Source of the DNA: Verrucomicrobiota bacterium
GTDB lineage: Bacteria > Verrucomicrobiota > Verrucomicrobiia > Opitutales > Opitutaceae
NCBI GenBank assembly: GCA_019510185.1
Contig: JAEKKV010000012.1
Span: 226,463-290,462, forward strand
Reading direction: 5' to 3'
DNA length: 64,000 bases
Shown: one piece after another, positions 1 to 8,746 of the stretch
How positions within the stretch are numbered: the first letter of the stretch is position 1
Layout: each line of letters starts with the position of its first letter
Position numbers and translations under genes: made by a program
The notes under the pieces: model-generated
Seen by the model: the letters and a program-made list of their open reading frames with translations, nothing else
Told to the model about the DNA's origin: nothing
Database searches by the model: none

Positions 1-1066
1 GCAGGGCGCATTCCACTGCGAGATCGGTGCAGCTCTTGATGAGGCGCAGATCGTCGGTGTTGGCGGCGGCGGCGCGGGCGAAGTAGCCAGATTTTTGCAC
101 GAGGACTTTTTCCGCGCCTAGCATTCTGGCGAACTGTTCGCCGAACCATTTGCCGGGGTTGATGGCATCGAGTTTGACATGGCCGAAAGCGTCGCGCGGC
201 ACTTCCTGGCCCTTGGCCTGCATCTCGGCGATGATGCTTTCCACGCCGGCGCCTTCGCTGATGAAAATGTTCACGTTGTCCACGCGATCCATGACGGTTT
301 TGAGGCGCGCGGCCTCGGCGGCGAGGTCGATGGCCATCTCGGGGATGAAGACCGCGTGGACGTCGAGGTTGGCGCGTGCCAGGCCGAGGCCGGGGGCGAA
401 TTCCTCGCGGTCGAGAAGCTTGCGGTAGGCACGGGCGGTGGCGGCGGTGAGCCAGCCGCAATTGCGTCCCATGACCTCGTGGATGATGAGCATGCGCGGG
501 TTGGCGTTGTGCTCGGAGACGACGTTGCGGAAATAACGGGCCCCCTGCTCGGCGGCGGTCCAGGCGCCGAGGGACTGGCGGATGGGATAGACGTCGTTGT
601 CGATGGTCTTGGGCAGGCCGATGACGGTGAGACCGTAATTGTTTTTGGCGAGGAAGGCGGCGAGATCGGCGGCGGCGGTGTTGGTGTCGTCGCCGCCGAT
701 GGTGTGGAGGATGTCCACACCGTCCTTGATGAGCTGGTCGGCGGCGATTTTTTGCGGATCCTGGCCTTCCTTCACGAGGCCGCGTTTCACGCAGTCCTTC
801 ACGTTGGTGAGCTTGACGCGGCTGTTGCCGATGGGGCTGCCGCCGTGGCGGTGCAGCACGGGGGCGGCGGCGCGTTCGGCGGGGCCGATCTTGTAGCTGT
901 CGCCGAGCAGGAGGCCCTTGTAGCCGCCGTGGTAGCCGATGAGCTCGATTTCGGGCGCGATCTCGGTGTAGCGCTCGATGAGTCCGCCGACGGCGGAACT
1001 GAGGCAGGGCGCGAGGCCGCCGGCGGTGAGGAGGGCAACTTTCTTGGGACGGACGGGAGTGCTCAT
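1..1066 (-). CDS. pfp: Pyrophosphate-dependent 6-phosphofructokinase (3' end cut by window)
   Basis: Phosphorylates fructose 6-phosphate in the cytosol, probably with pyrophosphate, making this glycolytic step reversible. About 355 residues are visible from an ATG; the C-terminus lies off the left edge. The N-terminus has the nucleotide-loop pattern LLTAGGLAPC. The motif GGDDT carries Asp where ATP enzymes have Gly, and PKTIDND carries Lys where ATP enzymes usually have Gly; both residues are the established PPi signature. MGRNCGWL and the later PGKWFGEQF also fit the family. PPi use is inferred from these residues. No operon partner is visible; the next gene on this strand starts 100 nt upstream. 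Confidence 0.93.
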   Translation of the reverse strand, partial: MSTPVRPKKVALLTAGGLAPCLSSAVGGLIERYTEIAPEIELIGYHGGYKGLLLGDSYKIGPAERAAAPVLHRHGGSPIGNSRVKLTNVKDCVKRGLVKEGQDPQKIAADQLIKDGVDILHTIGGDDTNTAAADLAAFLAKNNYGLTVIGLPKTIDNDVYPIRQSLGAWTAAEQGARYFRNVVSEHNANPRMLIIHEVMGRNCGWLTAATARAYRKLLDREEFAPGLGLARANLDVHAVFIPEMAIDLAAEAARLKTVMDRVDNVNIFISEGAGVESIIAEMQAKGQEVPRDAFGHVKLDAINPGKWFGEQFARMLGAEKVLVQKSGYFARAAAANTDDLRLIKSCTDLAVECAL

Positions 1067-1166
1067 GGGTCGTGGAGGAAGCCGATAGCGTTGCCAGCCG
1101 GTGGAGTGCCGTCGAGTCGGGAGCCTGCGCGCGGGTTGGTAAAAACCGCGCGCGAATTGAGGACGG

Positions 1167-2618
1167 CTAAGTCTGCGCCAAGACAGTCGCCTCCAGGTCC
1201 GGCGCGATGAAATCGGGCTGGAGCAAGGAGCGGATCACGTCCGCCGCGGAATAAGTGCGACAGTCGCCCAGGTAGCGCGGCAGGGCGGCGACATCGTTGC
1301 CGGCGGTCACCAGCGCGGTTTCAGGATGACCGTCCTGCAACTGCCCCAGGCCGACGGTGGCGAGCAGTCCGTTGCAGAGGCATTTGCGTCCGAGGGTGTC
1401 CGCGCGCGCGCCGCCTTTGCGCACGAAGTTTTCGACCGGTTCGCCGGCACAGCGATAGCCCAGCGTGCCGTCGGGTTTGGTGTAGGCTTTCCGCAAATAC
1501 CCCAAGTCGCAGACGCGCGTCCGTCCGGCGTAGCGCGCGGGATTGGAGAGCGTGCTGGTGAGCTGGAGGATTTTAAAGGGAAAGCCGGTGGGCGAGGCCA
1601 GCGGATCGGTGTAAACCGCGGCGCGGCCGGCCAGGCTGAGGGCGAGGGCGCGGCCCTTGAGCGCCGGCGTGATGCCGGATTCCTCGCAAAAGGCGAAGGC
1701 GGTGCCGACTTGCACGCCCGCCGCACCGAGCCGCCGGGCGCGAGCGAGCGCCGTCGGCGTGGCCTGGGCGCCCGCGATCCAGAAGGGCAGGCCGAGTTCG
1801 CGGATTTTTTCGAGGTCGGGCACGTCGCGCGGACCGTAAACGGGTTCGCCGGCGGCGTTGAGTTGCAGGGGGCCGCGCGGAGAGGCGTTGTGCCCGCCGG
1901 CGAGTTCGCCTTCGACCACGAAGCCGTCGACGCGGCCGGTGGATTTGCGGGCGAGCGTCGTGGCCAGGGTGGCCGAACTCACGATGGCAAGAAAGCGGGG
2001 GCGTTTCAGGACAGGCGCGGCGCCCTTGCAGAAGGCTCCGGGATCAAACGTCATCCGGGCGGGCGCGGCGGCGCCGGCGACGTCGAGCGCGAGTTCCGCC
2101 GGTTCACCGCGTGCGAACTGGTCGAGCACTCCGGGGATCGCCCGCGGAATGCCCGCTCCCATCAGGACGTAGTCGACGCCGGCCAGCATCGCACCGAAGA
2201 GCGAGGGCAGGGTGGGAAGTTGGATTTTTTCCAGGAGGTTGAGGCCGATCACGCCGGCATGACCTTCCTTGGCAAGAAAGACCTCGGCGAAATTGGCGAC
2301 GACCGTGAGCTCGATGAGCGCCGGAGGCGAATCGAGCGCGGGCATGGGCACGGTTTTGAACGGTTGGCCGGCGGGCTTTCCTCCGGCCACGAACCACGTT
2401 TTCCGCACGCGTTCCGCCATCTCGCGGAGGGGAAAGTGAGCCAGGGCGCGCTGAAGGTGACCGCCCGGATCTCCTTGTTGGAGACGGCGGGCGAAGACCA
2501 CGGAGAGCAACGTCCCGGAGACCACTCCGAGCTGACCTTCTTGCGAGACGGCCCTGGCCAGCGGCCAACCGGAAACGGCGACGCCCATCCCGCCTTGAAT
2601 AATGATCGGATGTGACAT
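1167..2618 (-). CDS. Nitronate monooxygenase / 2-nitropropane dioxygenase family flavoprotein
   Basis: Predicted FMN-dependent TIM-barrel enzyme of the nitronate monooxygenase superfamily, 483 residues. The N-terminus PIIIQGGMGVAVSG is the family phosphate/FMN-binding start. The centre has GELAGGHNA with the catalytic-type His, and PFWIAGAQA followed by GAAGVQVGTAFAFCEESG matches the barrel's FMN phosphate site. At 483 residues it is longer than classic NMO (about 320-360), with an extra C-terminal part that includes several Cys (RKCLCNGLL). It may therefore be a PfaD-like or otherwise specialised member rather than a true nitronate oxidase. The substrate cannot be read from sequence. Confidence 0.85.
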   Translation of the reverse strand: MSHPIIIQGGMGVAVSGWPLARAVSQEGQLGVVSGTLLSVVFARRLQQGDPGGHLQRALAHFPLREMAERVRKTWFVAGGKPAGQPFKTVPMPALDSPPALIELTVVANFAEVFLAKEGHAGVIGLNLLEKIQLPTLPSLFGAMLAGVDYVLMGAGIPRAIPGVLDQFARGEPAELALDVAGAAAPARMTFDPGAFCKGAAPVLKRPRFLAIVSSATLATTLARKSTGRVDGFVVEGELAGGHNASPRGPLQLNAAGEPVYGPRDVPDLEKIRELGLPFWIAGAQATPTALARARRLGAAGVQVGTAFAFCEESGITPALKGRALALSLAGRAAVYTDPLASPTGFPFKILQLTSTLSNPARYAGRTRVCDLGYLRKAYTKPDGTLGYRCAGEPVENFVRKGGARADTLGRKCLCNGLLATVGLGQLQDGHPETALVTAGNDVAALPRYLGDCRTYSAADVIRSLLQPDFIAPDLEATVLAQT

Positions 2619-2776
2619 GGCCGGTCATTCAACCCGTCCTCGGCTCCGCAAGGAAGGGACATCCACCGTCCGACGGCGGTGTGATGCGATTCGATTGAGA
2701 CCTAAACGAAATCCTTATGGCCGGACGAACGACGCACGCGTCTCTCTCCTCGCGGAACGTGTCCGCTCTTGGCGAT

Positions 2777-3295
2777 TTAATCCGCCGTCCGCTTCAGCTT
2801 GAAAAACGCCTGAATCAGCGTGCGGCATTCGTCCTCAAGCACGCCGCCGGCGGTGAGCTCAAGGTGGTGGTTCACGCGGGGCAGGGCGTTGAGATCGGTC
2901 GCGCCGCCGAGGCAGCCCATCTTGGGGTCGGGCACGGCATAGCACACGCGCTTGAGCCGCGACATGAGCGTGGCCCCCGAGCACATCGGGCAGGGCTCCT
3001 TGGTGACATAGAGCGTGCAGCCTTCCAGCCGCCAATCGCCGAGCCGGGCGGCGGCTTGGGTGATGGCGAGAACCTCGGCGTGCGCGGTGGGGTCGTGTGA
3101 GCTTTCGACGGTGTTGTGGGCCGAGGCGATGACTTCGCCGCCATACTCGATCACGCAGCCGATCGGCACCTCGTCCTGCCTCCAAGCGTCGATCGCCTGG
3201 TTATAGGCGAGATTCATAAAAAACACGTCGTCGCGGACGAGTTGCGACGGAAAGCGTTTCTCAAAAGGACAATCGTGAGGGTTGAGCGGGACCAT
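2777..3295 (-). CDS. tadA: tRNA-specific adenosine deaminase TadA
   Basis: Deaminates A34 to inosine in the anticodon of tRNA-Arg, using a Zn-dependent cytidine/adenosine deaminase fold. The predicted protein has 172 residues. The Zn/catalytic motif HAEV (PTAHAEVLAI) and the distal PCPMCSG pair of Cys are both present. An upstream in-frame extension to 3583 exists, but it would run across the infA start. The ATG at 3295 gives MVPLNPHDCPFEKRFP, whose downstream SQLVRDDVFFM block leads into the conserved domain, so I chose that start. It is divergent from infA, with both genes in translation. Confidence 0.93.
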   Translation of the reverse strand: MVPLNPHDCPFEKRFPSQLVRDDVFFMNLAYNQAIDAWRQDEVPIGCVIEYGGEVIASAHNTVESSHDPTAHAEVLAITQAAARLGDWRLEGCTLYVTKEPCPMCSGATLMSRLKRVCYAVPDPKMGCLGGATDLNALPRVNHHLELTAGGVLEDECRTLIQAFFKLKRTAD

Positions 3296-3437
3296 GCGGG
3301 GACGCGGAGGGCGGGAGCCGTGGCCGGCGTCCCGAGGAAAGCCTTGACTTACGAGGGGGGAGGATGGCTTACAAGGAGCTTTTACACGCGAATCATACGC
3401 ATGCTCCTCCCCCTTTCCGGCCTCATTGCCGAATCCT

Positions 3438-3707
3438 ATGTCTGAATCCTCCGACGGCAAATCGATCGAAGTTGAAGGTAAAGTTGTGACCGTCCTTCCC
3501 GGTACGATGTTCAAGGTCCAGCTTTCCAACGGCCACATCGTGCTCGCGCATATCTCCGGCAAACTGCGCAAGAACTTCATCAAGATCGCCGCGGGCGACG
3601 GCGTGAAGATGGAGATGAGTCCCTACGACCTCGAAAAGGCCCGCATCACCTACCGCATGAAGGACGTGAACGCCGCCCCGGCTTTCGCGCGCCGCCGCCG
3701 TTATTGA
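3438..3707 (+). CDS. infA: Translation initiation factor IF-1
   Basis: Small OB-fold protein of 89 residues that binds the ribosomal A site during initiation. [20 protein letters not shown] and [17 protein letters not shown] are the conserved OB strands, and the tail ends RRRRY. A TTG 12 nt upstream is also in frame, but the ATG at 3438 gives the usual family start. A strong intrinsic terminator follows 46 nt after the stop, so it is probably transcribed alone. It is usually next to ribosomal protein genes, which are not seen here. Confidence 0.96.
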   Translation: MSESSDGKSIEVEGKVVTVLPGTMFKVQLSNGHIVLAHISGKLRKNFIKIAAGDGVKMEMSPYDLEKARITYRMKDVNAAPAFARRRRY

Positions 3708-3753
3708 ACGGCCCGCTCCGGGCGCGAACAGCTTCGCCGCCCACATTTGAATG

Positions 3754-3782
3754 GACGCCCCCGCCCGGAGGGCGTCTTTTTT
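3754..3782 (+). terminator. Intrinsic terminator after infA
   Basis: A 7-bp GC-rich stem, GACGCCC (3754-3760) with GGGCGTC (3770-3776), has a 9-nt loop and is followed by six T residues. It lies between infA and the recombinase, which argues against starting the recombinase at the ATG at 3751 inside this element. Confidence 0.9.
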
Positions 3783-3789
3783 GTGTCCG

Positions 3790-4752
3790 GTGGCCGACCT
3801 TCCCCCTAACGAAAACCCGCCTGCGTTCGCACTGCCCGAAGGCCTGGACGAGGCGATCCGCGACTTTGGCAACGCGCTTACGCTGGAACGCGGCCGGTCC
3901 GACCGCACGTTGGAGGCTTACGAGGGCGACCTGCGCCAGTGCGCGGCCCATCTGGCGCGCCGGGGCGTGAAGAACTGGAAGACGGCGGACGCCGCCGGCG
4001 TGACGGAGTGGCTGTATTCGTTGAGCGGCGACGACTACACCGTGGCCAGCCTCGCGCGAAAACTCTCGGCGCTGCGGATGTTCGCCCGCCACCTCGTGCG
4101 CGAACGGGTGCGGCCGGACGATTTCACCGAGCTGATGCAGGGCCCCAAGCTCGTCCGCCGCGTGCCGGGCACGCTCTCGTCCCAAGAGATCGACGCCCTG
4201 CTTGCCGCCCCTGCCGGCGGCGACGCGCACGCGCTGCGCGACCGGGCGATCCTGGAGTTGTTCTATTCCAGCGGACTGCGGGTGTCGGAACTGGCGGGTC
4301 TGACGTTGCAGCAAGTTGATCTGGAGGCCGGTTTTTTGCGGGTGTTCGGCAAGGGCGCGAAAGAGCGCGTGGTGCCGGTCGGCGGCAAGGCGGCGGTCGC
4401 GCTCGCGGCCTACCTCGCCTCGGCCCGGCCGCACTTCGTGAAGCCGAAGACCGGGAGCCAGCTCTTTCTCAGCGAGCGCGGCACCGCCATTTCCCGGCAG
4501 ATGCTGTGGGTGCTGGTCAAAAAATACGCGAAACAGGCCGGTATCACCAAACCGGTAAAACCCCACTTGCTGCGCCATTCATTTGCCACGCATTTGTTGG
4601 GAGGGGGGGCCGACCTGCGTGCCATCCAGGAGATGCTGGGCCATGCTAACATCGCCACGACACAGATTTATACGGCGGTGGAGGAAAAGCGTCTGCTCGA
4701 CCAGCATGCGAGATTTCATCCGCGCAATCAGGAGCCGGGCCCTCGCGGGTAA
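3790..4752 (+). CDS. xerD: Tyrosine recombinase XerC/XerD
   Basis: Site-specific recombinase that resolves chromosome dimers at dif. From the GTG at 3790 the protein has 320 residues. An N-terminal SAM-like core-binding domain covers about residues 20-110. The catalytic set is complete: R164 (SGLRVSEL), K188 (GKGAKER), H259 and R262 (HLLRH), H285 (LGHANI) and the nucleophile Y294 (TQIYT). An ATG at 3751 is in frame, but it lies inside the infA terminator stem, so the GTG just after the T-tract is preferred. Whether it is XerC or XerD cannot be decided from one copy. There is no phage context, so a housekeeping role is likely. Confidence 0.9.
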   Translation: MADLPPNENPPAFALPEGLDEAIRDFGNALTLERGRSDRTLEAYEGDLRQCAAHLARRGVKNWKTADAAGVTEWLYSLSGDDYTVASLARKLSALRMFARHLVRERVRPDDFTELMQGPKLVRRVPGTLSSQEIDALLAAPAGGDAHALRDRAILELFYSSGLRVSELAGLTLQQVDLEAGFLRVFGKGAKERVVPVGGKAAVALAAYLASARPHFVKPKTGSQLFLSERGTAISRQMLWVLVKKYAKQAGITKPVKPHLLRHSFATHLLGGGADLRAIQEMLGHANIATTQIYTAVEEKRLLDQHARFHPRNQEPGPRG

Positions 4753-4986
4753 AAACCCTTGACCGCTGGGGGATTCACGGCGTCATCGTCTTCCTTTTAA
4801 CAGCCGTGAAACTCAACGTGTTCGTCATCCTCCAGCAAGCCCTGTCAGCGCTCCCTGTGGCGGCGGTCGGGCGGGAGTGAATCGAATGTCGTCCGCCCTC
4901 TGCATGATGACGTTTCTTGTGCTAAGTTCCTCCATGTTCACCTGTTCCTGTTCGCAGTCTCCGGCCTGCGGCCGCCGTTCCCACTC

Positions 4987-6894
4987 ATGAGCGACAAGAT
5001 CACCCACGAATGCGGCATCGCGATGGTGCGGCTGCTCAAACCGCTTTCTTACTATCAGGAAAAATACGGCACGCCGCTGTGGGGGTTTACCAAGCTTTTC
5101 CTGCTGATGGAAAAGCAGCACAACCGCGGCCAGGACGGCGCGGGTGTCTCCTGCGTCAAGAGCGACGTGGCCGCGGGCGATCCGTTCATGTTCCGCGAGC
5201 GCTGCGTCAAAACCAACCCGCTCGACAAGATCTTCAAGACGCTTCTCGGCCAGTATAACGAGAAGGTCGACACCGGCGTGATCCATCCCGAGTTCGCCGA
5301 GACCGTGAAGAAGCACTTCGACTTCGGGGGCGAGCTGCTGATGGGCCACCTGCGCTACGGCACCAGCGGGGGTTACAACATTTCGTCCTGCCATCCGTAT
5401 TTCCGCCGCAGCCCGTGGCCCACGCGCAATCTGGCGCTGTGCGGCAACTTCAACATGACGAACACCACGGAGCTGAACCAGTCGCTTATCGCGATGGGCC
5501 AGCATCCGATCTTCGCCACGGACACGCAGGCGCTGCTCGAAAAAATCGGCTTCTTCCTCGACGAGGAGCACGAGGAGATTTTCCGCAAGCTGCGCGCCCA
5601 GGGACTCAGCGGCGAGGAGACCTCGAAGCGCATCAGCGAGGAGCTCGACCTGGCCCGCGTCATCACCCGCGCCTCGCAGAAGTGGGATGGCGGATACACG
5701 CTTTGCGGCCTCGTCGGCAACGGCGACGCCTTTGTCGCGCGCGATCCGTCGGGCATCCGTCCCTGCTGGTATTTCCAGAACGACGAGGTGGTTGCGTTCG
5801 CCTCCGAGCGCGCCCCGCTCCTGACGGTGTTCGACCTCGGGATCAAGGACGTGAAGGAAGTCTCCCCGGGCCACGTCATCGTGATGAAGAAAAACGGCCA
5901 GGTGACCTCCTCCGCGTTCACCGCGCCGCTGCCCCGCACGTCCTGCTCGTTCGAGCGGATTTATTTTTCGCGCGGCAATGACGTGGAGATCTACAAGGAG
6001 CGCAAGCTCCTCGGCGGCCGCCTGGCCGACCAGGTGCTCAAGGCCGTCGACTACGACTGGGAGCACACGGTCTTCAGCTTCATTCCCAACACCGCCGAGG
6101 TCGCCTACTACGGCCTCATGCACGCGCTGCGCGAGCGCCGTCGCGACGAGGTGAAGGCCGCCATTCTCAAGGCTTCGAAGGCCGGCGAGCTCACCGATGC
6201 GCTGCTCGACGACCTCATCCTCCGCAACTGGCCGCGCGGCGAGAAGGTCGTTTCCAAGGACATCAAGATCCGGACTTTTATCGGTCAGGAAGGCATGCGC
6301 AACCAGCTCGCGAGCCATGTCTACGACATCACCTACGGCTCGGTGAAGCCCGGCGACCACTTGGTGTGCGTGGACGACTCCATCGTGCGCGGCACCACGC
6401 TCCGCCGTTCCATCCTGCGCATCCTCTCGCGCCTCAATCCGCGCAAGATCGTCATCGTTTCCACCGCGCCGCAGATCCGGTTCCCCGACTGCTACGGCAT
6501 TGACATGTCGGAGCTCGGCAAATTCGTGGCCTTCGAGGCGGCGGTCGCTCTGCTCAAGGAGCGCGGTCAGGCCGGCCTGCTGCGCGAGGTGTACGAACTC
6601 TGCCGCGAGGCCATCGCCAAGGGCGACTCGGTCAATCACGTGCGCAAAATCTACGAGCCGTTCGCGCCCGAGGAGATCTCCGCCAAGATCACCGAGCTGG
6701 TCCGCCCCAAGAGCATCGAGTGGCAGGGCGAGTTCGAGATCATCTTCCAGACCGTCGAAAACCTCCGCACCGCCGTCCCGAACCACACCGGCGACTGGTA
6801 TTTCACCGGCAAATACCCGACTCCCGGCGGCTTCCGCGTCGTCAATCAGGCGTATTTGAACTACTTCGAACAGAGCGAAGGTCGCAGCTACTGA
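4987..6894 (+). CDS. purF: Amidophosphoribosyltransferase (glutamine PRPP amidotransferase)
   Basis: First committed step of purine synthesis: transfers glutamine ammonia to PRPP to give phosphoribosylamine. It has 635 residues, longer than the roughly 500 of the enteric enzyme. The class II glutaminase nucleophile is probably C9 in THECGIAMV, so the eight preceding residues should be removed as a propeptide. MGHLRYGTSGGYN and LCGNFNMTNT belong to the glutaminase domain. The phosphoribosyltransferase PRPP loop is VCVDDSIVRGTTLR near residue 460. The ORF6N gene starts 4 nt after its stop, and purM follows beyond it, so the three may form one transcript. Confidence 0.93.
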   Translation: MSDKITHECGIAMVRLLKPLSYYQEKYGTPLWGFTKLFLLMEKQHNRGQDGAGVSCVKSDVAAGDPFMFRERCVKTNPLDKIFKTLLGQYNEKVDTGVIHPEFAETVKKHFDFGGELLMGHLRYGTSGGYNISSCHPYFRRSPWPTRNLALCGNFNMTNTTELNQSLIAMGQHPIFATDTQALLEKIGFFLDEEHEEIFRKLRAQGLSGEETSKRISEELDLARVITRASQKWDGGYTLCGLVGNGDAFVARDPSGIRPCWYFQNDEVVAFASERAPLLTVFDLGIKDVKEVSPGHVIVMKKNGQVTSSAFTAPLPRTSCSFERIYFSRGNDVEIYKERKLLGGRLADQVLKAVDYDWEHTVFSFIPNTAEVAYYGLMHALRERRRDEVKAAILKASKAGELTDALLDDLILRNWPRGEKVVSKDIKIRTFIGQEGMRNQLASHVYDITYGSVKPGDHLVCVDDSIVRGTTLRRSILRILSRLNPRKIVIVSTAPQIRFPDCYGIDMSELGKFVAFEAAVALLKERGQAGLLREVYELCREAIAKGDSVNHVRKIYEPFAPEEISAKITELVRPKSIEWQGEFEIIFQTVENLRTAVPNHTGDWYFTGKYPTPGGFRVVNQAYLNYFEQSEGRSY

Positions 6895-6898
6895 GGGC

Positions 6899-7432
6899 AT
6901 GGTGAAGGCGAGCACCCCCGAACCCGCGCTGCCGCGCATCCATACGATCCGCAAACAGCGGGTGGTGCTGGATGCGGACCTTGCGTTTCTCTACGGGGTC
7001 GAAACCAAGCGCTTCAATGAGGCGGTTCGGCGCAACATTGAGCGTTTTCCCGATGATTTCCGGCTTGAGCTGACCGCAGAGGAGGCGACGGCTTTAAGGT
7101 CGCAATTTGCGACCTTAAAGCCCGAAGGCCGGGGCCGGCATCGGAAGTATGCGGTCACGGTATTCACCGAACACGGTGCGCTGATGGCCGCCAATATCCT
7201 GCGCAGCGAACGCGCCGTGCAAATGAGCATCTATCTCGTCCGTGCCTTCGTGAAGATGCGTGACGAGATTGCTTCCAACCTCTCCGTCCTGCGCCGCCTT
7301 TCCGAAATCGACAAGAAACTCCTCGAACATGACGTCGTTCTCCGGGAGGTCATCGAACGTCTCCAACCACTTCTCAAGCCCGCGCCCGAAAAGCCGAAGC
7401 CGAAAATCGGCTTTCATCGGGGCAACCGTTAG
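6899..7432 (+). CDS. ORF6N-domain DNA-binding protein
   Basis: 177 residues. Residues about 12-100 fit the ORF6N domain: IHTIRKQRVVLDADLAFLYG, then RNIERFPDDF, then LRSQFATLKP, then FTEHGALMAANILRSERA. ORF6N domains are known from phage antirepressor-like proteins and from many bacterial chromosomes, where their role is poorly understood. The C-terminal third is charged and helical and ends in a Pro/Lys-rich tail. It begins 4 nt after the purF stop and ends 17 nt before purM, so it is probably co-transcribed with purine genes. A perfect 33-nt palindrome lies inside it. DNA binding is inferred from the domain. Confidence 0.85.
   Translation: MVKASTPEPALPRIHTIRKQRVVLDADLAFLYGVETKRFNEAVRRNIERFPDDFRLELTAEEATALRSQFATLKPEGRGRHRKYAVTVFTEHGALMAANILRSERAVQMSIYLVRAFVKMRDEIASNLSVLRRLSEIDKKLLEHDVVLREVIERLQPLLKPAPEKPKPKIGFHRGNR
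7090..7122. repeat. 33-nt perfect inverted repeat inside the ORF6N gene
   Basis: Arms of 16 nt (7090-7105, GGCTTTAAGGTCGCAA) and 7107-7122 are exact reverse complements around a single central T. The element encodes residues around the LRSQFATLK segment of the ORF6N domain. It could act as a protein-binding site, for example an autoregulatory operator, or as an RNA hairpin in the mRNA. No function can be assigned from sequence alone. Confidence 0.95.
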
Positions 7433-7449
7433 GTCTCAGTCTTTATCGC

Positions 7450-8556
7450 ATGTCGCTTTCCTACGAATCCTCCGGCGTTAACTACGACCAGCTCGACGCC
7501 TTCAAGCGCGCCTGCCAGAAGGCCGCCCGCACCACCGCGCCGCTGCTGGAGCTGCATGGCTATGCCGAGCCTGCCAACACGCGCGGCGAGAGCTGCTACC
7601 TGATGGAGGCCGACGATCATTTTCTGGCTCATGTCGAGGAAGGCCTTGGCACCAAGAACCTCGTGGCCGATGCGGTCTACACGCAGACGGGCAAGAATTT
7701 CTACCGCGAGATCTCCATCGATACCGTTGCGACCATCGTCAACGACCTGATCACCTGCGGCGCGCTCCCGATCTCGGTGGCCATGCATGCGGCGGTCGGC
7801 GAGTCGTCCTGGTTTGCCGATGCGAAACGCATGGAGGCGCTCGTTGCCGGCTGGGCCGAGGGCTGCCGCCAGGCGGGCGCGGTCTGGGGCGGCGGCGAAA
7901 CGCCCACCTTGCGCGGCATCGTGAAAGAGGAGGCCATTGTGCTCGCCGGTTCGGCCATCGGAAAAATTGCGCCCAAGTCGCAACGCATTACCGGCGAGGT
8001 GAAAGACGGCGACCGGATCATCTTCCTCGCCTCCTCCGGCGTGCAGACCAATGGCCTTAGTCTTTGCCGTCTGATCGCCGACAAGCTTCCGCAGGGCTAC
8101 CAGACGCCCCTCGGTCACGGCGACAGCCGCACCTATGGCGAGGCGCTGCTCGCGCCCTCGGTGATTTACGTGAAGTTCGTGGCCGAGTGCCAGCAGGCCG
8201 GCCTGACGCTCAACTATGTTTCGCACGTGACCGGCCACGGCTGGCGGAAGCTCATGCGCTTGGACGAACCTTTCGTCTACGAGATCACGCATCCGGGCGA
8301 AGAGCCTGCCTTGTTCAAATTCCTGCGCGAGGCTGGCCCGATCTCACTGCGCGAAGCCTATGCGACCTTCAACCAGGGCGTGGGCTTTGCCGCCTACGTC
8401 TCGCCGGACACCGCGGAGGCGACACTGGCCGCCGCCAAGGCTTCGGGCTACAAGGCCTGGATCGCCGGCACGGTGAAAAAGGATGGCGACCGCAAGGCGG
8501 TCGTTATCCCGTCGCTCGGTCTCGAATTCGACGGCAGCACACTGCAAGTGCGATAG
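7450..8556 (+). CDS. purM: Phosphoribosylformylglycinamidine cyclo-ligase (AIR synthetase)
   Basis: ATP-dependent ring closure of FGAM to AIR in purine synthesis. It has 368 residues. Family landmarks are SYESSGVNYDQLDAFKRAC at the N-terminus, the Gly-rich GLGTKNLVAD stretch, DTVATIVNDLITCGALP (the conserved D-N-D region), WGGGETPTL and SGVQTNGLSL. It differs in detail from enteric PurM and is somewhat longer (enteric about 345), with the HVTGHGW segment conserved near the C-terminal half. It sits downstream of purF with only the ORF6N gene between, which supports the pathway assignment. Confidence 0.9.
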   Translation: MSLSYESSGVNYDQLDAFKRACQKAARTTAPLLELHGYAEPANTRGESCYLMEADDHFLAHVEEGLGTKNLVADAVYTQTGKNFYREISIDTVATIVNDLITCGALPISVAMHAAVGESSWFADAKRMEALVAGWAEGCRQAGAVWGGGETPTLRGIVKEEAIVLAGSAIGKIAPKSQRITGEVKDGDRIIFLASSGVQTNGLSLCRLIADKLPQGYQTPLGHGDSRTYGEALLAPSVIYVKFVAECQQAGLTLNYVSHVTGHGWRKLMRLDEPFVYEITHPGEEPALFKFLREAGPISLREAYATFNQGVGFAAYVSPDTAEATLAAAKASGYKAWIAGTVKKDGDRKAVVIPSLGLEFDGSTLQVR

Positions 8557-8746
8557 CGGGCGGCGCCCGGGGCGGTGGGTGAGGGAGCTGACCGTAAGTT
8601 TTCTTAAGGGACATTAAATTCTAGACAGTTTGTGCCGGGTGGGCTTTCGTTGTTCGCGGTTACTAGTGCAAACGCCTCCAAGTGTGACTTTCCGAGTGCT
8701 CGTGTTTGGGTGGCGCCGCTTTAGTTCCCAGTTACCCCTACTTCGC

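Noticed and set aside
3344..3374. TTGACT ... TTACAA as an infA promoter
   Set aside because: Spacer is 19 nt and the -10 box is poor; not strong enough to list.
4825..6954. 709-residue ORF antisense to purF
   Set aside because: Shadow of a high-GC gene: the sense strand encodes intact PurF motifs, the antisense product is Ala/Leu/Val/Asp repetitive with no family features.
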